Shown: positions 16,642-25,100 of the stretch, piece by piece
Numbering within the stretch: the stretch's first letter is position 1
Layout: every line of letters begins with the position of its first letter
NCBI RefSeq assembly: GCF_001591365.1
Contig: NZ_BCUT01000001.1
Coordinates: forward strand, 1,860,001-1,924,000
DNA length: 64,000 bases
Origin: Variovorax paradoxus NBRC 15149
GTDB lineage: Bacteria; Pseudomonadota; Gammaproteobacteria; Burkholderiales; Burkholderiaceae_C
Reading direction: 5' to 3'
The notes under the pieces: model-generated
The model's input: only the letters and a program-made list of their open reading frames with translations
The model's database searches: none
Told to the model about the DNA's origin: nothing
Program-made: the position numbers and the translations under genes

Positions 16642-18165
16642 TCAGCTGCGGCTTGCGTCGTGCGCCGGCTTGCCGACCTGCACGCTCACCTCCTCGCCCT
16701 TGAGCCTGGCCTGCACGGCCTTGATGGCCTTGTCGAGCCGCGCGCCGTAGTCGGCATCGGCCTGGCGGAAGTAGCTCACCGAACGGTCGATGATCTCCTG
16801 CCGCGTCACCGCACCCAGGCCGCCCGCGATGTTGTTCACCAGGCGCTCCTTGGCGGCTTCGTCCATCAGCCGGTAGAGGTCGCCGGCCTGCACGAAGTCG
16901 TTGTCCTCGGGGTGCTGCTGCCACTGGTGGCTGCCGGTCCAGCCATGAATCTCGAGCGGCGCGTAGACCGGCTCGTTGCTCTGCTTGGGCGCATCGCTGA
17001 AGCTGTTGGGCTCGTAGTTGGGGCCGCGGCCGCCGTTGCCGTCGCCGCGCATCGCGCCGTCGCGGCCGTAGTTCTGCGCCGTGGTGGCATGCGGGCGGTT
17101 CACCGGCAGCTGCGTGTGGTTGATGCCCAGGCGGTAGCGCTGCGTGTCGCCGTAGCTGAACAGGCGGCCCTGCAGCATCTTGTCGGGCGAAGGGCCGATG
17201 CCGGGCACGAAGTTGGCCGGGTTGAACGCGGCCTGCTCGATCTCGGCAAAGTAGTTGTCGGGATTGCGGTTGAGCGTGAGGATGCCGATGTCGATCTTCG
17301 GATAGTCCTTGTGCGACCAGACCTTGGTCAGGTCGAAGGGGTTGAAGCGGTAGGTCTGCGCCTCGGCCACCGGCATGATCTGCACCTGCACCTTCCAGCT
17401 CGGGAATTCGCCGCGCTCGATGGAATGCAGCAGGTCCAGGTGGTGGTGGTTCGGGTTTTCGCCGCCCACGCGCTGCGCCTCTTCGGCCACGAAGGTCTCG
17501 ATGCCCTGGTGGGTCTTGAAGTGGTACTTGACCCAGAAGGCCTCGCCCTTGGCGTTCACCCACTGGAAGGTGTGCGAGCCGAAGCCGTCCATGTGGCGGT
17601 AGCTCTTCGGAATGCCGCGGTCGCCGAACAGCCAGGTGAACTGGTGCGTCGCTTCGGGCGAATGCGAGAAGAAGTCCCAGGCGTTGTTGGGCTCCTGCAC
17701 GTGGCTGTAGGGGTCGCGCTTCTGCGAGTGGATGAAGTCGGGAAATTTGAGCGGATCGCGGATGAAGAAGACCGGCGTGTTGTTGCCGACGAGGTCGTAG
17801 TTGCCGTCTTCGGTATAGAACTTGAGCGCGAAGCCGCGCGGGTCGCGCACGGTGTCGGCCGAACCGAGTTCGAGCGCCACGGTCGAGAAGCGTGCGAGCA
17901 CCTCGGTCTTCCTGCCGACCTGGCTCAAAAACCTGGCCTTGGTCCATTTGGACACGTCGGCCGTCACCTCGAAGGTGCCGAAGGCGCCCGAGCCGCGCGC
18001 ATGCACCACGCGCTCCGGAATGCGCTCGCGGTCGAAGCGCGCAAGCTTCTCGATCAGGTGGTGGTCCTGCATCAGCACGGGGCCGCCGGGGCCGGCGGTC
18101 TGCGACTGCTGGTTATTCTCGACGGGCGCGCCGTTTTCGGTGGTGAGCTTGCGGGAGTCGGTCAT
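16642..18165 (-). CDS. katA: Monofunctional heme catalase
   Basis: This is a 507-residue small-subunit catalase that dismutates hydrogen peroxide. The catalytic His55 lies in ERVVHARGSGAFG. The distal-side segment NNTPVFFIRDPLKFPDFIHS (Asn, Phe) and the proximal heme-ligand segment RLFSYGDTQRYRLG (Tyr) are intact. There is no signal peptide, so it is cytoplasmic. A GAGGAAAG ribosome binding site precedes the ATG. It is followed by 152 bp of non-coding DNA before DUF1326. Peroxide control by an OxyR-type factor is common for such genes, but I saw no clear site. Confidence 0.93.
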   Translation of the reverse strand: MTDSRKLTTENGAPVENNQQSQTAGPGGPVLMQDHHLIEKLARFDRERIPERVVHARGSGAFGTFEVTADVSKWTKARFLSQVGRKTEVLARFSTVALELGSADTVRDPRGFALKFYTEDGNYDLVGNNTPVFFIRDPLKFPDFIHSQKRDPYSHVQEPNNAWDFFSHSPEATHQFTWLFGDRGIPKSYRHMDGFGSHTFQWVNAKGEAFWVKYHFKTHQGIETFVAEEAQRVGGENPNHHHLDLLHSIERGEFPSWKVQVQIMPVAEAQTYRFNPFDLTKVWSHKDYPKIDIGILTLNRNPDNYFAEIEQAAFNPANFVPGIGPSPDKMLQGRLFSYGDTQRYRLGINHTQLPVNRPHATTAQNYGRDGAMRGDGNGGRGPNYEPNSFSDAPKQSNEPVYAPLEIHGWTGSHQWQQHPEDNDFVQAGDLYRLMDEAAKERLVNNIAGGLGAVTRQEIIDRSVSYFRQADADYGARLDKAIKAVQARLKGEEVSVQVGKPAHDASRS

Positions 18166-18184
18166 GGGTGGGCTTTCCTCTGGA

Positions 18185-18211
18185 GTTGTAGGGGCCCATG
18201 CATTTTGTCAA
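18185..18211 (-). promoter_or_regulatory. Possible catalase promoter
   Basis: On the minus strand a consensus TTGACA (plus 18206-18211) is followed after only 15 bp by TACAAC (plus 18185-18190). The leader to the ATG is short. The tight spacer is a weakness, and an activator could compensate for it. Confidence 0.3.
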
Positions 18212-18254
18212 TGAATACAGCCTTGCTGCATCACATTGAGCTATCGCCTCGATA

Positions 18255-18275
18255 GGCGGCCCGCCGAAGGCCGCC
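18255..18275 (-). terminator. Hairpin downstream of slmA
   Basis: GGCGGCC (18255-18261) and GGCCGCC (18269-18275) form a perfect 7-bp G+C stem with a 7-nt loop, starting 8 bp past the slmA stop. A smaller overlapping stem (CGCCT/AGGCG) adjoins it. There is no clear U-run, so it may be a weak terminator. Confidence 0.4.
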
Positions 18276-18282
18276 CGAGGTT

Positions 18283-18936
18283 TCAGACGATCAGCGCGAT
18301 CGTGGCTTCGAGGTGCTCCGACGGCGCCCGGCGGAAGCCCGAGCGCGTGAAGCGCTGCAGCTGTCCGACCACGAAGGCCGTGAGCGCGGCGGCGCGCACC
18401 TGCGCGTCCACGCTCGGGGTGGCCGAGCCGTCCGCGGCGGCCGCCCCGCGCAGCACCTGGCGCAGCGTGGCCTCGATCTTGTCGAAGAACTGGTTCATGC
18501 GCTGCTGGAGGCGCTCGTTCTCGAACACCAGCGCATCGCCCACCATGACGCGCGTCATGCCGGGGTTGCGCTCGGCAAACTGCACGAGCAGCGTGAGGAT
18601 TTTTGCGGCCTGCTGGGCGCCCGTTGCGCCTTCGCGCTCGAGGATCTGGTTCACCAGCGTGAAGACGCTCTGCTCGATGAAGTCGATGAGGCCCTCGAAC
18701 ATCTGGGCCTTGCTCGCAAAGTGGCGGTAGAGCGCGGCCTCGCTGACGTCGAGCCGCGCAGCCAGCGCCGCGGTGGTCACGCGCTCGGCGCCGGGCTGCT
18801 CGAGCATGGCGGCCAGCGCCTGCAGGATCTGCACGCGCCGCTCCCCGGGCTTGGGGCGTTTTCGGACCGGCGCGACGGGCGTCAGCGTTTCGGTCTGGGT
18901 TTCTATGCCGGGATAGCTTGTCTCTTCGTTCTGCAT
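18283..18936 (-). CDS. slmA: Nucleoid occlusion factor SlmA (TetR-family fold)
   Basis: This is a 217-residue DNA-binding protein that in other proteobacteria binds FtsZ and blocks septum assembly over the nucleoid. After a 27-residue variable N-terminus comes GERRVQILQALAAMLEQPGA, then ERVTTAALAARLDVSEAALY and RHFASKAQMFEGLIDFIEQS, which match SlmA far better than metabolic TetR repressors. The C-terminal FAERNPGMTRVMVGDALVFE and RLQQRMNQFFDKIEATLRQV blocks also fit. It is divergent from galE. A perfect 12-bp palindrome, AATCAATTGATT (18957-18968), lies 20 bp before the ATG and may overlap its promoter. Confidence 0.88.
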   Translation of the reverse strand: MQNEETSYPGIETQTETLTPVAPVRKRPKPGERRVQILQALAAMLEQPGAERVTTAALAARLDVSEAALYRHFASKAQMFEGLIDFIEQSVFTLVNQILEREGATGAQQAAKILTLLVQFAERNPGMTRVMVGDALVFENERLQQRMNQFFDKIEATLRQVLRGAAAADGSATPSVDAQVRAAALTAFVVGQLQRFTRSGFRRAPSEHLEATIALIV

Positions 18937-18956
18937 GGAAGCGCGTGCAAAGATGT

Positions 18957-18968
18957 AATCAATTGATT
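18957..18968. promoter_or_regulatory. 12-bp palindrome in the slmA-galE divergent region
   Basis: AATCAATTGATT is a perfect palindrome in the 120-bp intergenic region, just upstream of slmA. It does not match the GTGAGTACTCAC-type SlmA site of Escherichia coli. It may be an operator or only an A+T-rich promoter element. Confidence 0.3.
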
Positions 18969-19056
18969 CTCGCACAGGGCCGCGCAGTGAGCGCGCGCAA
19001 ACCGGCCCCGGGAAAGCTCGTACAGAATCGGCCCATTCAACCAAGCAAAAGTTCTC

Positions 19057-20094
19057 ATGGCCCCAAAAAGCGTTCTGGTGACAGGTGGTGCAGGTTTCAT
19101 TGGCAGCCACACCTGCGTTGCGCTGGCCGCCGCCGGATACACGCCGGTCATTCTCGACAATCTGGGCAACAGCGACATCCGGGTATTGGAGCGGTTGCGG
19201 CAGATCACCGGCAGCGCGCCGCGGCTGATCGAGGGCGATGTGCGCGACCGGGCGCTGCTCGACCGCGTGCTGGGCGAAGAAAGCTTTGCGGCCGTGATCC
19301 ACTTCGCGGGCCTGAAGGCCGTGGGCGACTCGGTGGCCGACCCGCTCACCTACTACGACAACAACGTGCACGGCAGCCTCGTGCTCGCCTCGGCCATGCA
19401 GCAGGCGGGCGTGCGGACGCTGATCTTCTCGTCGTCGGCCACGGTGTACGGCGAACCCGACCACTCGCCCATTCCGGAAGACGCGCCCTGCAGGCCGGCC
19501 AATCCCTACGGGCGCTCCAAGCGCATGGTGGAAGAGGCGCTGGCCGACCTGCACCGCGCACAACCCGGCTGGCGCATTGCGCTGCTGCGCTACTTCAACC
19601 CCGTCGGCGCGCATAAAAGCGGGCTCATCGGCGAGCATCCGCAGGGCAAGCCGAACAACCTGATGCCTTTCGTCTGCCAGGTGGCCGTGGGGCAGCGCGA
19701 CAAGCTGCTGATCCACGGCAACGACTACCCCACGCCCGACGGCACCGGCGTGCGCGACTACGTGCATGTGATGGACCTCGCCGAAGGGCATGTGGCGGCG
19801 CTTCGGCATGCGCAAGGCCATGCCGGGCTGGTCACGCTGAATCTCGGCACCGGCCGCGGCGCCTCCGTGCTGGAGGTGGTGCAGGCCTTCGAGCGCGCGA
19901 GCGGACGGCCGCTGCCTTATGAGATTGGCCCCCGCCGGCCCGGCGACGTGCCCGCGTACTGGGGCGATCCCTCGCTGGCGGAAGCCACGCTGGGCTGGCG
20001 CGCGCGCCGCGGGCTCGACCAGATGTGCGCCGACAGCTGGCGCTGGCAGCAGGGCAATCCGAACGGCTACGAAAGGTCACTGACCGCTTGCTGA
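19057..20094 (+). CDS. galE: UDP-glucose 4-epimerase
   Basis: This is a 345-residue extended SDR that interconverts UDP-glucose and UDP-galactose (and possibly the N-acetyl forms). The NAD motif [15 protein letters not shown] is at the N-terminus, HFAGLKAVGDSVADPLTYY is near residue 85, FSSSATVYGEP holds the catalytic Ser, and NPYGRSKRMVEE holds the YxxxK pair. LRYFNPVGAHKSGLIGEHPQ and DGTGVRDYVHVMDLAEGH are diagnostic of GalE. It is the first plus-strand gene of the polysaccharide locus and would supply a galactose-type precursor. A stem-loop follows the stop. Confidence 0.93.
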   Translation: MAPKSVLVTGGAGFIGSHTCVALAAAGYTPVILDNLGNSDIRVLERLRQITGSAPRLIEGDVRDRALLDRVLGEESFAAVIHFAGLKAVGDSVADPLTYYDNNVHGSLVLASAMQQAGVRTLIFSSSATVYGEPDHSPIPEDAPCRPANPYGRSKRMVEEALADLHRAQPGWRIALLRYFNPVGAHKSGLIGEHPQGKPNNLMPFVCQVAVGQRDKLLIHGNDYPTPDGTGVRDYVHVMDLAEGHVAALRHAQGHAGLVTLNLGTGRGASVLEVVQAFERASGRPLPYEIGPRRPGDVPAYWGDPSLAEATLGWRARRGLDQMCADSWRWQQGNPNGYERSLTAC

Positions 20095-20111
20095 CCGGGA
20101 CGGCCGGCCTC

Positions 20112-20142
20112 CCCGGAAACAAGCCCCGCAAGGGTTTCCGGG
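20112..20142 (+). terminator. Stem-loop downstream of galE
   Basis: CCCGGAAAC (20112-20120) and GTTTCCGGG (20134-20142) form a perfect 9-bp stem with a 13-nt loop, 18 bp after the galE stop. There is no U-tract (GCATGTAACG follows), so it may act as a Rho-assisted terminator or an mRNA-stabilising structure. Confidence 0.5.
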
Positions 20143-20247
20143 CATGTAACGAATGCTCACCGCGGAACCCGGCCGCAACAAATGTTAAGTGGGTTGTTAC
20201 CCAACCGATCTTTCGCGTCGCTATTCTGAATTGATGGGGGGCTCTGC

Positions 20248-22101
20248 ATGCCGGCAAGCCCCAGGGGTTGTGCCATCTCTTTGCAGAGTAGGGGGAAAGA
20301 TTTGCCTATCGATCAAGCGCGATACGCCCAATGGGCCGCGGCGTGCCGGTTCTCTGCCTTCACCGACACCGCCTACAGCGCGTGGACACGCGACGAAGCG
20401 TCCCGCCACAAGGCAGAACAGCCGGCGCTTCGCTCTGAGCTGGAGAATCTTCCGTACCGCGAGGGCTTGACCTTCGCCATTGCCGACAGCGGCAGCGACG
20501 AGGCATTGCACAGCACGCTGGCTTCGCTCTCGGCACAGCTGTGCCATCGCTTCGACGTGGTGGTGGCCTGCGACCCTTCGCGCGCCGAAGCGGTCGGCCA
20601 TGCGCTCCTGTTCGTTCGCGATTCGATCAATGTGCGGCTGGTGCCCGCGAGTGCGCCGGCCAGCCGGCTCGAACTGCAGCAGCTCGCGCTCGAGCACACG
20701 GCCGAGCCCTGGTTCGGCGTGATCCTCGCGGGCGACCGGCTCGCTGCGCAGGCCGTTTCGTCAATCCAGCTCACGCTCGCCAAATGGCCCGATGCGGCCG
20801 TCGTCTATGCGGACGAGGACTGGATCGCAGAGGGCCAGCTGCGATGCAAGCCGCGCTTCAAGTCGGCATGGGATCCGGAGGCGCAGCTCGGCTTCGACCT
20901 GCTGGACGGCCTGTGCGTGATGAGGCGCGCCAACGTCCTGGCGGCCGGAGGCTTTCGCGCCGAATTCGAACCGGCCGCCGGCTACGACCTGCACTGCAGG
21001 GTGGCAATCCCGCTGCCCTGCAGCCAGGTGCGCCATGTTCCCTCGGTGCTGTACCACCGGCAGGTTCCGCCCATCATCGATGCGGGCGACACGCGGCAGG
21101 CCGTCCAGGCCTATGCGGCGGCGGCCCGGCGGGTGGCGGCCGAGGCGGCGTTCCGGCAGGCGGGCGTGGCGGCCGAGGTGCTGCCCTCGCCGATCGCCGA
21201 GTTCGTCAACCATGTCCGCCGCCCACTGCCCAGCCCCGCGCCACGGGTCAGCGTGCTCGTGCCGACGCGCGACCGCGCCAACCTGGTGAGGACCTGCCTG
21301 GACGGCCTGCTGCGCAAGACCGACTATCCGGACTTCGAAGTCCTCATCCTCGACAACGACAGCGTCGAACCGGCCACGCTGTCCCTCTTCGCCGAGTTGG
21401 CCGCGGACCCTCGCGTCAGCGTGCTGCGGGTGCCGGGGCCCTTCAATTTTTCGGCCATCAACAACGCCGGCGTGCAGGCCTCGACCGGCGAGGTGCTGCT
21501 CTTCCTGAACAACGACATCGAGATCCTCGATGGCGGATGGCTCAGGGAGATGGTCGGCGAAGCCATGCGGCCGGACATCGGCTGCGTGGGCGCCAAGCTG
21601 CTGTACGGCGACGGCACGGTCCAGCATGCCGGCGTCATGCTGCAAAGCGGCCCGCTGGCGATGCATGTCTGCCGCACCGACGGCGCCACCGACACCGGCC
21701 TGGACGGGCGGCTGGCGGGCACGCGCGACTACCTGGCGGTCACGGGCGCCTGCCTGGCGGTTCGGCGCCAGGTGTTCGAACAGGTGGGCGGCTTCGACGG
21801 CGAGCACCTGCCGGTGGCCTACAACGACATCGACCTGTGCCTGAAGGTGAACGATGCGGGCTACCGCAACGTCTGCACGCCGTTCGCCTCGCTGCTGCAC
21901 CTGGAGAGCGCCTCGCGCGGGCACGACCATGTTTCCGAAGAGAAGCAGCAGCGGGCAGCGCGCGAGCAGGCGCACGCCAGCACCAAGTGGATCGATCGCT
22001 TCGAGCACGACCCCTATCACAACCCGAATGTCCAGTGGGACTGGCTCACCGGCGCGCACCTGGCCCCCAGCGCCGGCCAGCAATGGCAGCTCGCGCGCTG
22101 A
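20248..22101 (+). CDS. Large GT2-family glycosyltransferase (rhamnosyltransferase-like)
   Basis: This is a cytoplasmic glycosyltransferase of up to 617 residues. The N-terminal half (about 1-325) is a degenerate GT-A-like region containing AAVVYADEDWIAEGQLRCKP. The C-terminal half is a canonical GT2: RVSVLVPTRDRANLVRTCLD, LILDNDSVEPA, LLFLNNDIEILDGGWL (DxD region) and CVGAKLLYGDGTVQHAGVML. Two starts are credible. One is the ATG at 20248, with GGGGGG upstream; the other is the in-frame TTG at 20302, with a better placed GGGGGAAAG. The same two-part architecture recurs in the 602-residue gene at 33706-35514. It probably adds a sugar to the O-antigen or core. Confidence 0.85.
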   Translation: MPASPRGCAISLQSRGKDLPIDQARYAQWAAACRFSAFTDTAYSAWTRDEASRHKAEQPALRSELENLPYREGLTFAIADSGSDEALHSTLASLSAQLCHRFDVVVACDPSRAEAVGHALLFVRDSINVRLVPASAPASRLELQQLALEHTAEPWFGVILAGDRLAAQAVSSIQLTLAKWPDAAVVYADEDWIAEGQLRCKPRFKSAWDPEAQLGFDLLDGLCVMRRANVLAAGGFRAEFEPAAGYDLHCRVAIPLPCSQVRHVPSVLYHRQVPPIIDAGDTRQAVQAYAAAARRVAAEAAFRQAGVAAEVLPSPIAEFVNHVRRPLPSPAPRVSVLVPTRDRANLVRTCLDGLLRKTDYPDFEVLILDNDSVEPATLSLFAELAADPRVSVLRVPGPFNFSAINNAGVQASTGEVLLFLNNDIEILDGGWLREMVGEAMRPDIGCVGAKLLYGDGTVQHAGVMLQSGPLAMHVCRTDGATDTGLDGRLAGTRDYLAVTGACLAVRRQVFEQVGGFDGEHLPVAYNDIDLCLKVNDAGYRNVCTPFASLLHLESASRGHDHVSEEKQQRAAREQAHASTKWIDRFEHDPYHNPNVQWDWLTGAHLAPSAGQQWQLAR

Positions 22102-22165
22102 GGCGGGCGCGGCGGTTTCATCGACTTTCTAGCGGAGGCCCGGACTCGTCCGGGCAGGAATACAA

Positions 22166-25100
22166 ATGAAAGAACCCACCCTCATTCTTCCGACGGTCGA
22201 CAGGTCGCTCGACGTGCTGACGCACCCGGTGCTGGACCCGCTGTTCTGGACGCCGCACCTGCTCGGCAAGGCCAGCGCCTGGTGGACCCACACACCGTTC
22301 GCGTTCTGGATCGTGGCGGCCTGCAAACCGGGCCTGCTGGTGGAACTGGGCACGCACAACGGCGTGTCGTACGCGGCGTTCTGCGAGGCCGTGGCGCGGC
22401 TCAAGTCGGCCACGCGCTGCTACGCGGTGGACACCTGGGCCGGAGACGAGCATGCGGGGCATTTCGACGCGCAGGTCTACCACGAGCTTCGCGACTTCCA
22501 CGACAAGCACTTCAGCGCCTTCTCCGAGCTCCTCAAGTCGACCTTCGACGACGCGCTGCCGTACTTTGCCGACGGCTCCATCGACCTGCTGCACATCGAC
22601 GGCTTCCACACCTACGAGGCGGTCAAGCACGACTTCGAGACCTGGCTTCCCAAGCTGTCGGACAAGGCCGTGGTGCTGTTCCACGACACCAACGTGCGCA
22701 GCGGCAATTTCGGCGTCTTCCGGTTCTTTGCCGAGCAGGCGCGCCACTATCCCTCGTTCGAGTTCCTGCACGGCCACGGGCTTGGCGTGCTGGCCGTGGG
22801 CGACCGCGCGCCCGCCGCCGCCATGGCGCTGTGCAACCTCGAACCCGAGCGCGCCGATGCCGCCAGGGCGCGCTTCGCGCACCTGGGAACGCGCTGGTTC
22901 GTGACCACGCGCGAACAGCTCGGCTCGGCCGAACTGCATCAGCGCATCCACGAGGCCAATGCCCTGCGCGCGCCGGTGGAAGCAGAGCTGGCCCAGGTGG
23001 CGGCCGCCCGCGCGGCCGAGGCCGAGGCCCGCGCCCGCGCCGAAGGCCAGCTGGACGCCCTGTCCCACGAGGTGGCCGAGAAGGCCGCCCAGCTGGAAGA
23101 CCTGAACAGGCAGGCCGGCGATGCGCAGGCGAAGGCCGCCCAGGCCGAAGCCGCCGCGCGCGCAACCGGCTTCGCCCACGAGCAGGCGAACCGGCGTGTG
23201 GCGGAGCTGCGGAATGTCGTGGCGCAGTTGGCCACCGACCTGAACAAGACCCGCGACGACCTGAACGAGACCAGCGAAGCCAAGAGCCTGCAGCAGCGCA
23301 CCGCGCTGGCCTGGAAGAACCTTGCCGACCGCAAGGAAGACCGGGTCGAATCGCTGATGGAGCGCTTCACGCGCCTGCGGGTCGATCCGTCCCTGAGCGT
23401 CAAGGCCAAGCTGCGCAGGCGCCTGCGGCTGCTTGCCCGGCGCCTTGCCGGCAAGCCGGTGGACCTGGGGGCGGTGGAGATCGTCCGGTTCTCGCCCTAC
23501 TTCGATCGCGAGTGGTACCTGAAGACCTACCCCGACGTGGCATCGGCCGGCACGGACCCCGCGGAGCACTACGTCACCCACGGCGCGGCCGAAGGGCGCC
23601 AACCCGGCCCATGGTTCTCGGGCACCGAATACGCGGCGCGCTACGGGGACGCGGCGGGCTTCAATCCGCTGATTCACTACACGCTGGTGGGTGCGCGAGA
23701 AGGCCGGCGCGCCGGCCTGCTCGGCAGCGACGACACCGAGCCGCCCCCCATTCCTCCCTTGCCCAGCCGGGTGTTCTCGATCTTCTACGTTTCGGGCGAG
23801 GCGGACACGCCCGGCCACCTGTACCGTGTCGCGCGCTATATCGAGGCGGCGCGGATGAACGGCGTGCCGGCGGAATGGGTCCGGCAGGAAGAGCTGGAGG
23901 CGCGGCTCGAGCTGACCTCACGGCACGACGTGATGATTCTCTGGCGCACCCAGTGGAGCCCGGTGCTCGAAAAAGCCATCGGGCTGATGCATGCGCAAGG
24001 CAAGAAGGTGGTGTTCGACATCGACGACCTGATGATCGAACCCGACCTGGCCGACACCAAGGTGATCGACGGCATCCGCTCCAACGCCCATCCGGAAGCC
24101 GCGGTGCGCGAGCTCTTCGCGAGCGTGCGCCGCGCCATGCTCGCGGCCGACGTCTGCATTGCCAGCACCCAGGAGCTGGCCTACCACATGCGCTGGGCGG
24201 GCAAGTCCACCCATGTGCTGTTCAACGGCTTCGACGACCAGACCTTCGAGCTCTCCAGGCGCAGCGCCCGGCAGTGGCGCAGCGCGCGGACCGACAAGCT
24301 GGTGCGCATCGGCTATGCCGGCGGATCGCGGACGCACCAGCGCGACCTGGGCCTGGCCATCGAGGCGATTGCGCGCGTGCTGCGCGAGAACGAGCTGTGC
24401 CGGCTGGTGCTCTTCCAGACCGAATCGGGCATGCGCCTGGTCGACGTGGAGGAATACCCGGTGATGGCCGGCCTGGCGCACCGCATCGAATGGCGGCCCT
24501 TCCAGACCCTGGAGACGCTGCCGCGCGAAATTGCGCGCTTCGACATCAACATCGCGCCGCTGGAATTCGGCAACCCCTTCTGCGAGGCCAAGAGCGAACT
24601 GAAGTTCTTCGAGGCCGCGCTGGTCGACGTGCCGACCATCGCATCGCCGACCGGCCCGTTCACGCGGGCCATCGAGCACGGCGTGTCGGGCTTCCTGGCC
24701 GCGAGCGCCGACGACTGGTACCACCATCTGTCGACCCTGGCGTCGGATCCGGCGCTGAGGGCCAGCGTCGGCTCGGCCGCGTTCCTGCGCGCGATGGCCT
24801 CGTACGGGCCGCTGCAGCGGGCCACGCAGTTCGGCCGCGTGCTCGACCAGCTGCAAGGCGATGCGCTGGCCGCGCGGGCCTTTGCGCTCGATGCGCGCGT
24901 GCGCGCGGCGCCGATTCCGCGGCCCCAGCTGATGCCGCTGGAAGTGCTGTTCGAGCACCGGGCCGACGAGGCCGAGCTTGCGGACGTCACGGTCGCCATT
25001 CCGCTCTACAACTACGAGCAGTTCATCGTCGAGGCGCTGGAATCCGTGCGCGCCCAGACGCTGGCGGTGCTGGACCTGGTGGTGGTGGACGACTGTTCGA

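Noticed and set aside
16594..18255. 553-codon plus-strand frame opposite the catalase gene
   Set aside because: Valine/glycine-rich shadow frame. All catalase catalytic motifs are on the minus strand.
18283..18936. TetR-type repressor of the neighbouring catalase
   Set aside because: The whole-length pattern, including the C-terminal FtsZ-interaction region, matches SlmA, so a dedicated catalase repressor is less likely.
20112..20142. Strong Rho-independent terminator after galE
   Set aside because: The stem is good but no U-run follows. It is kept only as a moderate-confidence stem-loop.
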